NCBI GenBank assembly: GCA_964304625.1
Contig: OZ199839.1
Coordinates: 9,362,001 to 9,426,000 of the forward strand
Origin: Kudoa neothunni
Taxonomy: Eukaryota > Cnidaria
Reading direction: 5' to 3'
DNA: 64,000 nucleotides
Shown here: in pieces, positions 24,137-38,025 of the stretch
How positions within the stretch are numbered: the stretch's first letter is position 1
How the letters are laid out: every line of letters starts with the position of its first letter
Position numbers and translations under genes: made by a program
Notes under the pieces: generated by a model
Database searches by the model: none
Told to the model about the DNA's origin: nothing
The model's input: the letters and a program-made list of their open reading frames with translations, nothing else

Positions 24137-27100
24137 ATGAGAATTTATATTTTGTCTATTTTTTTTAGTAAATATCATTGATTTGCTAAACAGAAAATAA
24201 TATATGTCTAGTCATAGCTGTGAAGTCGATTCGCGTTCATCTCAACGGTGCACATAATATTTTTCTCTACACAATAGTCAGTGACAATCAAATATGTAAG
24301 GTATGGATGAGAATGAACATAAAGAAATATACAAATCCATCCTGCTACCTGAAAAGCTTAATATTAGTTGAAACCGGCCATAGAAATATTCCTTGGTTTG
24401 AGGGTGATGTTGAAAATTCCGAGAATCATAAAGATTTTGATTGTGAACTTGGCACCAATATTACATATAGGATAATGCCAATCCAAATTATTTATATCGT
24501 TGTGTTATTTACCGAGTACATTTCTGAGACATTGGTATCAGATAAATTTCTATTTGGATTTCCAACACGTAATAAGTTTTATAAATTGAAATAAATTATC
24601 TAAATTATGCTAGCACCTTTGCATTATCCTAAAATAACTATCAAGAATGATCCATTGCATGTCTTATTTGAGGTTAATTCGTGTGTTCCATTCGCGTTGA
24701 TTTGTTCTCTCTTTTACCAAAAAAACATTGATTTTACACCGTATACAACTAGTCAACGCCATCAAATACTAAAGGTTTTGAAAAAAGATTTTGTGACCTC
24801 TATTCCATATAATGAATTAAGATGTCGCAAACAACCGACCTACTTTTATTATATATCGGAAAAATATAGAAGACATAACGTGGAAGTGTATAAACCACAG
24901 TTCCATGTTACTTATGTATCTTCAACCGAACTAAATAAATATAACCTAATATTTACAAATATTATTTCTGCTGATATTTGTCACTTCAGCATACGATCAG
25001 TAGCAAAGATAGATGAAAGTGATTTCTCATTCATATCTCGTTGTGGAGGCAGCACCACTACCAAAGAATGTTATGCTCCCTGCAGAGATGTTCAACTTGA
25101 ATCCCCGAGAGCTCCCATAGTTGAAATAATGATAAAAACAAGAAACGACGATTTTTACAATAATTCATCTGGATATTTTTACAAAAAATTTGGTATGATA
25201 TATTCATTTTAATTCTTAACTCATTTAAATTAGTGTTAAACGAGATATCAATCAACAAAAGTGCGCTGGTGCATAATATTGGAATAAATCAAGTGAGATT
25301 CAATGCAACGCTGTATAAGCCAAAAGATGCTGTTGACAAATTTGAGAAGTGTACGATTGTAATTCGCAGAGCAAATGAAATAAATACTTGTTTTGATTCA
25401 AATGATCCTTGCCATATACATGGGCATTATATGTGTCCCAATGATTGTAGTGAATTTAGCATAATCACACCTGAGTCAGGCTACCCATATGTAATACTTA
25501 TGAATTCAACTGTTGCAAATTATTACACATACATGGAAGTGATATTTTTCCACTCAAGTAACGTCATATACATATATCAATTTAAGTTATGATTTATAAC
25601 ATTTTCTAAGAAAGTTACAAGTCCTTATCAGACTTTTCAATGTCCGCGGCTGATGAGAATCAAAGATTCAAAATTAATCTGATCGCAGATAGATTCCTTT
25701 CATACAATCAACAATATTGTTCATATTATATAAGTTTAATGGAATCCAACTTGTTTTATGAAGCACAATGTTCTATGATCGATTCTTGTAGTGGATTGTG
25801 TGGAAACGGAATTATAATTAAAAACATTATTCCAACAGCTGATTATAAAATTAAAATATTATCTTACGGATACAGGGAAAAAATTATAGATTGTGAATTA
25901 ATTTTGTCTGAAAAATTTTATATCTATTAAAATAGATAAGGGATCTATTAAACTGACCTACCGCTTTGTTAAAGAAGGAGTTGATATTTTTGGCGTGTTT
26001 CCCAATGCTGATGCTCCATTAATCAAATGTTATTATAACATCTATATTGGATCGAAGAGGAACATTTTTAATCTAATTTTTGACTGTACTCCATTGGGAG
26101 TAAAAATAAAACCCACAGAATATCTTGACTACGAATTTGACGATAACATCAACAAGAAGTTAGGTGGATGTTCATTTTTGCCTTTTTGTTCAAATATTAA
26201 CTTTATTGACTATTACGAGCCAAAATCGACTTATGTCATTTGTGTGAAACCGGAAAAGGAACCGTCAGATTCAACCTGTATAACAATACCTTCAAGTATT
26301 TGAAATTTTCTTATTAAATAACTAAATAACGTAAATTAAACGTTTCCATTTGCATGCTTATAATTTATACAAAAATATTAATGTAAAGATTTCCCATACA
26401 ATTTTATTGAGTTAAGAATAGAAAATAATTATTATAACTGAATTAATAAGAATACTCTATTATGAATTATAGTTTAAAATGAATATTTTCCTATTCGCCC
26501 TGATCCACAAATTTTTTCCTCATGAATATTTTTGTAAAATTATTTCTATGAGTAATTTCTGTTTGAAATAAAAATATATACGTTTTATGTTAAAATATAA
26601 TATTTTTATATTAACCCTCTAAAGATCATAAAAATGACTTATCTTCGGCGATCATTTGAGGCGGAATTGACCCCACATTTTTATTTTATTTTTCTTTACT
26701 AAAAAATAATTTGTTTCAATTTATATAATATGTAAGAAATCTATGGTGGAATTTTGAGTAAATAAATGTTTACTAACCAATTGATCTTCGATAATCCGTT
26801 AATGTACAGATTCAGACGATTTCCCTACATATCGTTAATATTACATACTGTGGAAATGGCAGCTTCATTCTGAAATGAGATTCATCTATAATCACTAATT
26901 TAATGATGATAGTTATAATAATGTTAGAGAAATTTTACTGAAATTAAAACAAACATAAAAGGTAGCTTTATGACTTTGTGTACATAAAAAATAACGCATT
27001 CCAACGTTCACCCATAACATAAGACTACCTACGTAATAAATGATGGCTCATGGTTTATGTTTTTAAATTTTTAAACACTTAATGCAACATCTAACTGAAA

Positions 27101-27946
27101 GTCGATTGCACAATCCGCAAATAACAATAATCAAGCATTGATTTTACTCTCAACGTTTTATAGATTGTTGAGCCTGGCGGAGAGTTCTAAAAAATATTTT
27201 CTGCGCTTGTTCATGATGTAGATCTTTTTGGAAGATTCTAAACTAACCCATATATGCTAATAAATCAATTATCGTATATGTCCAGATCGTCGTCATAAGT
27301 TTCCTGAGATATCCTCAGTTATAACATCCTCATATTCAATACCAGAAGACTAGTCGTTATGGTATAAAAAATTATATTTAGAATCCATAAGTATTATTCT
27401 GATACTAAATTACTACTGAAAGAGAAAAATATTTTATATTATCTAGTGCGATCGATCGTCAAAATTGTACACGAGCGTTGTTCGAATAAGTTGCGTAAGA
27501 TTAGTTCACGGATTAATTTTGATTTTCCTTAGAATTCTGTCGGTGAATTTTTTTAATATCTCACAAAAAATTTAAGTAAATTTATGCACAAACTGATGAA
27601 ATAAAAAGATGGGGTCGTACCGACCCTAAATGATCGTTGGAGGTACCCTTTTAATTTTGGCTACATATAAAAACCTAAATTATCCAATTTTCCTCTGTTA
27701 CATAGAAGAATATATTTATAAAGAATATGATGAATTCAAAAACATTGAAACTAAGGGAGAAAAAGTTATACGTTATTCAATTCTATTTTGAGGTCGATTC
27801 GACCTCGGTATCATTATATCGTTAGAGAGTTAAAATATTATTACTAATAATATGGTTTATAAAATTAATAAATGTTAATTAAAAACAAAATATTGAACGA
27901 ATTACATTAATTAGATTGGAAGATTACGTTATCATTATTATCAAAG

Positions 27947-27978
<32 letters not shown>

Positions 27979-29460
27979 AATTATTTTAATGATGAATTAC
28001 TAGCAACTAGCTACAAATAATAATGATAATACGGTGCGTTTATTAAAGAAGTATGAGTTGTTATCTTTGAAGTTTCTGCTATTTTAATCTGTTTATTAGA
28101 AATCTGAATGTACTCAATGAAATAAAACATATTTTATTAAAAATCACATAAATAAATGTTAAAAAATTAGTCGAATTAAGAAATAATGCAATTTAAATTA
28201 TAAAACTTAAATTTTATTGTACCATCTAAAAGTTTTTTTAGAAATATAATAAAATATATGCAGGAAAAGATGTTTTATGAATAAAATTTTTTCAATTATA
28301 GAGATATATAATAACCAAATAGTCTAATTTAAAAATAATATATTAAGAATTTTGCGACATTAATTAATTGACGAAAAAATATTCTTCGAATTTCTTAAAT
28401 TTAAATTAAATAAAGAAATTTTAAATCATTTCTAGATATTGATTTATTACTTAAAAAATTATTGTATGTAAAATAATGCCATTTATAATATAGGAAATGA
28501 CAATGTGCAATCTAAACTAATAAATATTACAATTAAACAAAATGGCGACTTGCTTCTTGCTTCGGCAAGACTTCCCGACGGAATAAGAAAAGAGGACTCG
28601 AGATGTTACTGGGAATTAATAGAAACAGACGAATCTATCAACAAAACTGTGAAAAAATGTTTGAGACGTAATACACAAGAATGTGATGATGAATTAGAGC
28701 CAATATGTTACCACATAATCATTAATACTATTAAAAAATCCCATCTTTACACATTGAAGGTTTATTACAGCGAGAACATAGCAATCTACGGCGTAGAAAG
28801 CTTTTATTATGTTTTATCAAAAGATCCAATCGGCCACGAAATAAAAATGGCAACCAATAATTTAAATGTCAGCGTGGAAAGAGATGCCAACCGAATTAAA
28901 GTCAGCGTTAAACATTCTAACAGAATAGATTATACCGATATAAAATGTGTCTGGGTACTAAAAAGTGATGATGTTGTTGAACTAATGCCTGAAAATCAAT
29001 GCATTCAAGGTAAAAAATTTGAATGTGTCGGTGTGGCTAATTTTTGCGCGAGATTTTCAATAAATGGTGTTAAACCTGCTTCACAATATAACTTAACCGT
29101 TTATTATCGCGAAGATTTAAATTACTTTGGTCATATTATGATTGATAAATGTATTCAAAATAAATTTTTATACATTTCGTTTGTTTTTATTACTTTAGAT
29201 AAACCTAATCGAAAAAAAGAATCCAATCCGTAAGCATTATTATTTTTATTAATATAATTAATTTATTAATATTTGAATTTGATAGGAAGTATTACATAAT
29301 TCTTATTCTGAAATTTTTATTTAGGAGAACGAAAATCGCTGTTGTTTTTTCAATAACGTTTGTTGTATTATTGGCCTCTATTGCGCTACTGTTATATTTC
29401 AAAAGATCGTACATTGTGCATTATTTCAACGAAAACCGAAGTCCTGAACACAACTTATAG
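24137..29460 (+). CDS. Gene B: eight-domain Cys-rich FN3/Ig-like single-pass surface protein
   Basis: Exons: 24137-24167, 24218-24568, 24614-25192, 25234-25557, 25611-25892, 25936-26295, 28494-29150, 29199-29229, 29325-29460. They join to a frame of 916 codons with GT-AG borders. Exon 1 (MRIYILSIFF) begins a signal peptide. Exon 3 holds two domains, including YKPQFHVTYVSS and CYAPCRDVQLE, shared with gene C. Exons 4, 5 and 6 hold one domain each (e.g. CSYYISLMES..CSGLC). Exon 7 holds two related domains in tandem (CYWELIETDES and CVWVLKSDD), where the minus-strand paralogues have one. The last exon gives a helix (AVVFSITFVVLLASIALLLY) and a 24-residue tail starting FKRSY. Introns are 41-95 nt except intron 6 (26296-28493), which carries a piggyBac-like relic. 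Closest relative here is gene C. Ligand and role unknown. Confidence 0.8.
26611..27833 (-). mobile_element. piggyBac-like TTAA element in intron 6 of gene B
   Basis: TTAA at 26611-26614 and 27830-27833; left end TTAACCCTCTAAAGATC, right end read inward TTAACTCTCTAACG. The minus strand around 27340-27140 keeps a piggyBac N-terminal region (SSGIEYEDVITEDIS, DDDLDIYD, SAENIF, PPGSTIY). Only the N-terminal part of the transposase remains, with stops, so it is inactive. It lies wholly inside an intron and does not touch exons of gene B. Confidence 0.8.
27948..27974. repeat. (AT)n simple repeat in intron 6 of gene B
   Basis: Alternating AT run just beyond the TTAA element; may lengthen the intron but has no visible role. 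Confidence 0.85.
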
Positions 29461-30958
29461 ATTCTATTATCTTTAGGAAAATTAATATTTAATATATTTT
29501 TTTAAACTTTGACTAATATGAATTATTTAATAATTAAGAATTTTGTAAATTTTAGCTTGTTAAATAATTTATATAAGTTTTTGATGTTTGCGAGCTTTCT
29601 CCAGTTCATCAGACAATAATAATTCCTGCGTTTAACGATCATAATACATTCAATGAAATTTACTACCAGGTTCTACAAGAATTTCTTTTTAACATATTTT
29701 ACTTACTATATTTGAATTTGTGTGGCAATAAAATATATTAGTAAATAATGAATAAGATATTTTTTGAATGTAACTAATAGAGATGAATATATGTGATTGA
29801 TTAAATACTAGGAGACATAATGTTAATGATGAAATGCCCTAATATAAAATACATTTTGATATAAACTAATGATCCAGTAGTATCCATGGAATTTTTAATC
29901 AATGACATTTATTTTATTCAATTCACAAATAATTTATTGGATTCATTAGGAGACGTTATCTTCTCGAATATTTTAGGTTGCTAATATATTTTTCACCGTG
30001 ATAACGTTAGTGATAAAATAATAACAATTTTAGTCCATAAATTTATCTATTTTTAATTCCATATTAATAACTTTGCTTAATGTTTGCTTAACGATACAGA
30101 ATGGCTCTATAAAATAAAAAAATAATTATTTAAATTGATTAATTAAAGTAAATACAATATGGAGTTATTACAATTCAACAACTCAATGAATAAACATTAA
30201 TTAATTATATTAATAAAATATTTATAATAATAATACTAGCTAATCTCCTATGATAATAGTTTTTTGAACGATTACGATATTAAATTATGTTACACATTAA
30301 TCAATATTTTAAGTTATTAGAAATTGTTATTTATTTTAACAAAATTAATAAAAATATTTAAAGTTAATTTTAACAAAAAATAATATTTTTGATTATAGTC
30401 ACCTTGTAATGCTGGAAAGTTAATTTGAAATATTTTTATTAGTTACTTTCAATTTAGATATACTATATTATTAAATTAATAAAATTCTTTAAACAGAATT
30501 CAATATATTTATATACCTAACTATACGAGGTCTTTTATTATTACTAATATAAATATACTAATTATATTAATTTAGAAATTTTATTTTAACGTATTATTCA
30601 TGTCATCATGAACTACAACAGTTATTTCATTCTATACCGTTAATTAAGGTTTAAGAAATATTAATGAACTATTCAATTATTTTTTATATCGTAAAAATGA
30701 ATTATCAAATTTTATAAAATACATTTACGTATATTAATATTTAGTTTATTGTTAATATATTTAATAATTGTGGAAAAATTAACCATAATATAAAAAATTA
30801 ATTTACAACAAAATATTCAATAACAATTTTCGAGATTAAATTAATTACTTACTTTACAAATCGCAGTCTTTATTCTCGTTACTTAATTAAGAATTATCGG
30901 AAAAGATATAAACCAATTTATCCTCCTATTAAATACTAGTTTATATATTGGAACACCG
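29461..30958. other. AT-rich spacer between genes B and C
   Basis: About 1.5 kb without recognisable genes or transposon ends. B ends and C begins here in the same direction, so it holds the B terminator region and the C promoter, but no motif stands out. Confidence 0.4.
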
Positions 30959-33900
30959 ATGTTTGGGGTATTGTTTCTATATATCGGTAATGAATTAATA
31001 GCAACAACTAATAACGCTATTTGTAGTACTTTTCTTAGAACGTTATTATAATTCACCTATTTCTACATCACCAAAATTTGAATACAAACTCATTCATCAA
31101 AGAAAGTTGGATAAGATATTGTTGTTTATGAATGACCCTAATCGGGCAGAATTTTTCTGCACCATCCAAAAATTCGTCTCCGTTAACGACGGATTTTCTT
31201 ACATTTCTGAGCTTGTTAGAGAAAACGACAAATCCTTGTCTCATAAAACCTTCATTTGTAACGATGGCGTTAATCTAACATATGAATTAATCCAACCTAC
31301 ACAAAAATATATCATGGTATCATATGCGGAAACTAGGAATTCTCCTGACCCTTCAACTATTATACTTGGTTTCCTCGCACGTAAATACAACTAGAATATA
31401 TCTAAATTTATTTTTTTTCTCTAAAGCAATTATGCATTTTCCACGGTACGTCTTGAAGATAGGTTCAAGTCATATTTCATTTGATTCGACTTCATGCCCA
31501 TGTATGGAATGTTACGTGTTTTATAAAATAGAAATACCGCATACCCTATATAATCTCGATCAATGTCGAAGGAGCCTAATGATTTCGATCGATGATTTTG
31601 ACACTTCGCTCCCATACTACGAAATAAGATGTCCTCATCAGCCAATATTTTACTTTTTTATATCGGACGAATTTAAAAGAAGGAATTTAGAGGTTTATAA
31701 ACCACAATTTCACGTTACGTTGGTTTCGTCATCTGAGCGCCTTGCTAAATACAGACTTGTTTTCACAAACACAATTTCAGCTGAAATCTGTCATTTCAGT
31801 ATAAGACCCTTATCTGCATCTACGATCGAAACAGAAAGTTATACCTTCAAATCATCTTGTGGTGGAAGTTTATCTAGTCAACAATGCTACGCTCCATGTA
31901 GAGATGTTCAACTTGAAATGACAATGGCACCAGTAGTTGAAATAAGAATTAAGACAATAAAACACGATCTACTGGACGAAAACTCAGGAATATTCTATAA
32001 AAAATTTGGTATTATTTATTATCTCGATTATCAATAATTATTTGAATATTTGTGTTAGTGCTCAATTGGAATATTTTGGAGACCCAAAATCTACTTTCCA
32101 ATAAACAGAACGACGAGGTTACCTTCAATTCACAATACTATCGACCAAATAATGCAAATGTTAAATATAATACATGTAACATTAAATATCACCGAGCGGA
32201 TTTATTCATCCAAGGTGATGACTCATTAACTGATTGTGTCAATAAACAAGGAAAACCCTGTGCTACTAACTGTGCTGCAGTAACAATGAAGATTGATGGC
32301 AACGGACATCCATTTGTTATACTTATGAATTCTTCAATTGAAAATTATAGTCCCTACGAAGAAATTATATTTTTTCGATCAAGTAGCGACCTTAAAATTA
32401 ATTGGTTTATATATGTATATATTGTAATTCTAGAAAGTGGAAGGGTTATCCCGGAGTTTACATTGTTACCAATAGTTGAGTCCAGCAGTATCAAAATAAT
32501 ACCTCCTACATCTTCTGAATTTTATTTTCCCGATCATTTATTTTGCTCTTATTATATTAGTCTAATGGAATCTGACTTTTATTACGAATCCAAATGTTTG
32601 GATAGCAATGGCTGCATTGGTCTGTGTGAAAACGAACAGATAATTACAAATATTATCCTTACTGCAAATTATAAAATCAAAATTCATAGTTATCAGTATG
32701 ACGATATAATACTTGAATGTAAACTAAACATCGAATTGTTTAAAATTAAATACATTTAGACAAACCTGGTTTTGTAATGGGTTACCGTGACACTTCAGAT
32801 GGAGTAAGAATAATTGGAGAGCATTCATTTGTAAAAATAAAGGATCTTAAATGTTATTACAGCATCTACATCAAGGAAGAAGAATTCAATCGTCTGATTT
32901 ATAACTGTAAAATAGTTGGGAAGGAAATAACACCTACTTACGGTCATGACGAAATATTCCTCTCAGGCTCAGGTGGACTGTTAGGAGAGTGCTCCATTGT
33001 ACCATTTTGCAATAGTATACAATTTATCGATTATTACAACGCTACCGAAGAGTATATATTTTGTATGAAACCGGAAGGGGTTATTTCAGAGACACTTTGT
33101 GCGAAAATCTATCCAAGTACTTCAAAAAATCATACAGAATTATATTGGACTTTTTAAGACATTTAGTTTGCGATAATTTACTTAATATATAGTTAATTTT
33201 AATGAATAAACGTCATTTATATTTTTAAATTTGAAATTAGTTTAACCATTTAAGTAAGTATAATTGGGGTATTTGAACCTCAGGCGATATTAGTTATCAA
33301 TTTTCTACCTCATTAACTTGTGAGAAATTTTTGGAAATCAGTGTATTTTTCTAAAATACTCTTTAGTTAAATTCTACTAATTAAAAAACTTTTTCCTTTC
33401 GTAGAAAAAAAGTTATTCAAAAACACCTTTCAATTAAAAAGTAAAATTGGTGTTCAAAATACCCCACGATTTTTATTTCATCTAATTATCCAATATATTG
33501 AAGTAAAAGTCTGGGGAAACGTTGGAAAAGATCTATCCAGTAAATATATTTTTGTTGCATTAATATCGTATCTTATTCTCCATTATGAATGTACCATAAT
33601 TAATTTCAATGATGTGTTCAAGTGATCTTAATAGTAATTACTCCGATACCGTGCCTTCAGATTCATTTTCATCGTTTCATGATTATTTATAATTAGAAAA
33701 ATTTGATATTGATACAGATATACAACTTAACTCATTAATACACAAGAACGGAACGGTATGTTCAATGGACCCTCCGTTTGCATCAAGAACATGTGTTGTA
33801 AATATTTGAATAGTCGTCCTGGTGTCTCTCCGTTTCTATTGCATAATACAATTGTTACTTTCAGAATAATATGTAATTTTGTTATGTACGAATTTATTTT

Positions 33901-36138
33901 AAAATATAACAGTACATGGGTGGTGAAATGTTTGGTGATAGATGGATCGAATTAGACGTGATCATTAGCAATTTATTTCTGATGGTACATCACAGGAATA
34001 ATCGAGAAACAGTTAAAGAGATATTTGGGTTAGAAGAAGGAAAGATATATCGTGATTTATTCTCATTACATAAATTTCTCCAAATAATTCGAGTTTCACA
34101 TTTTGATGGTATGGAAAATATTGAGATGATAAAATAATAAGGAAATTTTGCCATGTTGGTGAATCACGGTATATTTAGGTAGATTTTTTACGCGTCGTTT
34201 CCGCCCTAGTATAACATTAAAAGCGTATCTATGTTACCTGTTTTAAGCAATAGTCTATACCAGGATTATGATATTTTTTATCACTTTAAGCGAAAACCTA
34301 ATAAAGACTTATTTTTATCAAACGAGCTGAATTTTAAGTTACGTTTATAGAAAATATGTGATTTCCAAAATAATACATACGCATACGCTGAGGTTAAAAT
34401 ATCTTTTTATCATTCGCATATGCCTACATAATATTACATGATATTATTGATGTAATTAATGAATATATAATCGGTAAAATATCTTAAAAAATTCTAAAAA
34501 TACATATTGTCATTTTTTTTAAATATTTTATCAAATAAAATAACAAGTCTTTTGGACCCCAATTTTACTTGGAGGGTGTAAATTTTCATGTGACTTTGAT
34601 GGTTGGTTAATCATTATATGTTTAAACAATCCCAATCAATTTATTAAGCGAGTTAATTTACAATAATCTGTAATATATATTTATATATTATTTTACTTTA
34701 ATTGTTAAATTGTTCAAATATTACAAATAGTGTTATACGATAATTTAAATTGATATATTTTAATTTAATTCAATTACTATGTGGTCATAAATACATAAAT
34801 ACGTCGCAAAATATATAATGGAATAACAATAGCTAATAAATTATTATATAATTAAATCATTCTAATTAATTCTGACATTGATGCTAAAATATTTTTGAAG
34901 GTGTGTTATGTAACTGGTTTAAATCATTCTAGTCTAATACTAATATATCGTTAGTAAATATTTTAGTCATATGTCGTATTAACCTAATTCATTATTCATC
35001 TATTTAGAAAATAATTTTGGATGGCTAAAATATTTTCACATTTAATGAATTCTTCTAAATTCATTAAAAAATTTGATTTGTTTAATTCCATTGACAATTT
35101 ATTCGCGATTATTTTATTTTTTTTCACTCTAGGGAAGAGCGAATATAATCCAGCACCAATTACTTTGGACGTTAAACAATATTCCGATATAATACATGCA
35201 GTAGCAACACTTCCTGAGATAATTAGAAAGAAGGATTCTAGATGTTATTGGAAGATAACAGCAATTATTTCTGATAATAATATGACGATTAAAGAATGTT
35301 ACAGACAAAATAGAGATAATTGTGATAGCAATATACCTCCGTTATGCAATAACATTTTTATCCGTGATGTTGGTGAAACTCTTCTATACAACTTGAGTGT
35401 ATATTATGAAAAAAACATAGAAATTAATGGAAAAGTCGAATTTAAATATTTGACTCAGCAAGTTGATCATATTGATGTCGATAATAATAAAAATGAGAAG
35501 AAAATAATTTTGTCAGTTGACAGAGGAAAAACAAGTATAAATGTCACAGCTAGCTTACCTAATGAAATTAATGAAATTCTCGCGAATAATGCGATATGTT
35601 ACTGGATGTTAAGAATCATAATGTCGGAAATAAAAACTCCTGAGAAATATTGTCTTCATGGAAATAATGATAACTGTGGTTTTGGTCCTCCGCAGTGCAA
35701 AGGTTTCGTAATTGATGGCGTTCTTGAAGCCTATTCGTACGAATTATTAGTCTATTACAGTGAAGACACCAGTGTTAGGGGTGGAATATTTGTCGAAAGA
35801 TGTAATAATAATAAACAATTAGGTTTATAATTACCATTTAATAATTAGATATCCCTAAAAGCATCATAAAGCCCACTACTGTGAGTCACAAATCAGTGAA
35901 GTAATTTGTATGCATAATTTCCTTGTTTTATTTACTTTTAGCCAAACCTATTCTAAGTACTACATATAATTTATATGCATTAAAGGTATCTTTTAGAAAC
36001 GTGTTAATTTCAATAATTGTCTTGAGTCTACTGATTCTAATATCTGTGTGGATTGGAATAATAATTCATCACAAACGCCACTCTATTCATGAACATCTTC
36101 GATCTTTATTTGGTACTGAGCAGAAGAAAAATGAATAA
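30959..36138 (+). CDS. Gene C: eight-domain Cys-rich FN3/Ig-like single-pass surface protein
   Basis: Exons: 30959-30986, 31039-31380, 31427-32008, 32059-32382, 32434-32718, 32760-33116, 35133-35801, 35849-35900, 35997-36138. They join to a frame of 926 codons. Exon 1 (MFGVLFLYI) begins a signal peptide. Exon 3 has VYKPQFHVTLVSSSE and CYAPCRDVQLE, nearly as in gene B. Exons 4 to 6 have one domain each (e.g. CSYYISLMESDFYY..CIGLC). Exon 7 has two tandem domains (CYWKITAII and CYWMLRIIM). The helix is VLISIIVLSLLILISVWIGI, followed by a longer basic tail (HHKRHSIHEHLRSLFG). The paralogy with B runs exon by exon, so B and C are duplicates of one eight-domain ancestor. Intron 6 (33117-35132) contains a piggyBac relic of a different subfamily from the one in B. 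An apparent start at 35021 is intronic. Confidence 0.8.
33242..34610 (+). mobile_element. piggyBac element relic in intron 6 of gene C
   Basis: TTAA at 33242-33245 and 34607-34610. The right end carries the CCAATTTTACTTGGAGGGTG block, and near the left end stands TATAATTGGGGTA, typical of the second TTAA subfamily in this window. 33758-34137 keeps transposase scraps in two frames (CCKYLNSRPGVSPF; EIFGLEEGKIYRDLFSLHKF then VSHFDG) that match the piggyBac N-terminal and core region of 21364-21062. Heavily deleted and inactive. Confidence 0.85.
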
Positions 36139-36879
36139 TGGATAAAAACACTTCTTATTCAATCATTCTAAATTATGAGACCAAATTTTTTCCAAATTTG
36201 AGAACTTTTCGTTGTTACTAATTTCAAGCTTATTTCCAAATATGTTAAAAAATCAATAAAATAATACCTAAGCAGATTTGAAAAATATTAATATCATCAC
36301 ATTACCTCACTTAAATATTTTTTTGTCGTTGAAATAAGTTATTTTTATATGATGATTAAATTTAATATCAAACTTAACTCTTCATAAATATTATTTAAAT
36401 TTAACTTCGTTTAAATTATATAAATTTTTCATATTCAAAATAAATAATCTTCGTCCGACGTTTCCATGTCCATTACTGTTGTTAATTTATTTACCTAAAT
36501 ATTATTTTTGTTTTTAGATGAGAGTTTTTTAATTTATTTCAAGTTTAGGGCGTTTCATGATGTTTCTATTAAAATATCATTTCTCAAAAAACTGTAACGT
36601 TCTATTAAGTTTAAATTTTTAAATTCATTTCTACTTTAACTGCAAAATCTTGGTACAGATTTCGTTTTTAAGTGTAAATATCATTTGATCTTTTCATTCT
36701 CTAATTTTTTTTGCGCTCTGAAAATAATAATATGCATAAATGCAGTACATTAAAAAGATTTAAATAGTTGAAATTACTAAATAATTTATCTGTTTTATCA
36801 TCAACTTGAGGAAAAACTAAAACTTAATTAATAGCCCTATTCATATGTATAATAACCATGTAAATATTTCGAATTTTCT
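36139..36879. other. AT-rich 3' flank of gene C
   Basis: No gene or repeat recognised. The polyadenylation region of C should lie here; AATAAA is present at 36256-36261, about 120 nt after the stop codon. Confidence 0.4.
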
Positions 36880-38025
36880 TTAACCCTCTAATGAATCCAA
36901 AAACGATGAACGTGTAATAGACTTCGGGGTCAATTTTACCCCACACTTTTTGTGAATTATATCACTTTAAAAAATCTAATAATCAATATTTTGGAATAGT
37001 TTTTAATTCCTATGGATGGAACATTGGCAAATGCATATTAAATTTTGACGTAATCCCCCGATAATCAGCTTCGTTTACGATGCGTCTTATGTCGGTACAC
37101 ATCGACGTTTCATTAATAAAGTAATTGCGTTAATTCGGTGGAATTAAACGTGTTTCGCCAGTTGAAATATTAAAATAAAACCTAACAAGAATTCTTGAAA
37201 GTTATGCGAGGTTAAAACAGTTTTCGAATTCGTGAAATGGACAATAAAATTTATAACAATTTTCGCGCCGTTTATAAGATTTTTTATCATTTTTCCTCTC
37301 AATATATCCACATGTTGCTCGCTTTACGTTAGAATGATGTTTCTACTGGGAAGCATAAACAATGCTAGAATCTACTTTGATTGTTTGTTTGTGGAATTTG
37401 TTGTCAACAATGTTTTGTATAATTGTTCAGCGATTTCTTTAAGAAAATAATACATTCTGAGTTATTGGAAACATAAGATGCCAACATATACTTTTAATAG
37501 AAAACAAAAATGTTGTCCAAACAGGCTCAATTTGGTGATGATTGAAGACATGATGGTATCTCTTTAGTTTTTAAAGTAATGCCTCTCTGGGAAATTTTTT
37601 CAAACAATTTTTCAGTAATAAACATCGAAAAGAAAACATTTTCATCATCAACAACATAATATTCATTCTTTGATAAACAAAATTCAGGAAAGAAATCATG
37701 GGAATCACATCCTCATATATTTGCGCATGCGATTTACTTAATTTATTTAATATTTCCTTAGTTTCTACAAAAACTACTCATATGTGTTTTATTATATTTA
37801 TGATCGAGATAATTTACATTTTTTGAAATATTATTAATCCAAAAAAATAGGGGGTAAATTTTATCTCAACAACAATTACAAGATAAAATTAAAATTAAAA
37901 CCTACACAATAATTTCCCGGGAAGACATTTTTCGTCAAACCAAATATAAAATTTTATTAAAAGAATAACTAGAATCCATTAGGTATTGGTTTATTGTATA
38001 CAAAGATAAACCATTAAAGGGTTAA
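36880..38025. mobile_element. piggyBac-like TTAA element, non-coding
   Basis: TTAA at 36880-36883 and 38022-38025. The left end is TTAACCCTCTAATGAATCC, the right end read inward TTAACCCTTTAATGG. A subterminal GGGGTCAATTTTACCCCAC block is shared with the elements at 2063, 26611 and 51354. The inside has lost any recognisable transposase. Confidence 0.75.

Noticed and set aside
35021-35132. Apparent start codon and signal-like leader before exon 7 of gene C
   Set aside because: It ends in a polypyrimidine tract and AG directly before the domain, so it is intron. B has no matching leader.
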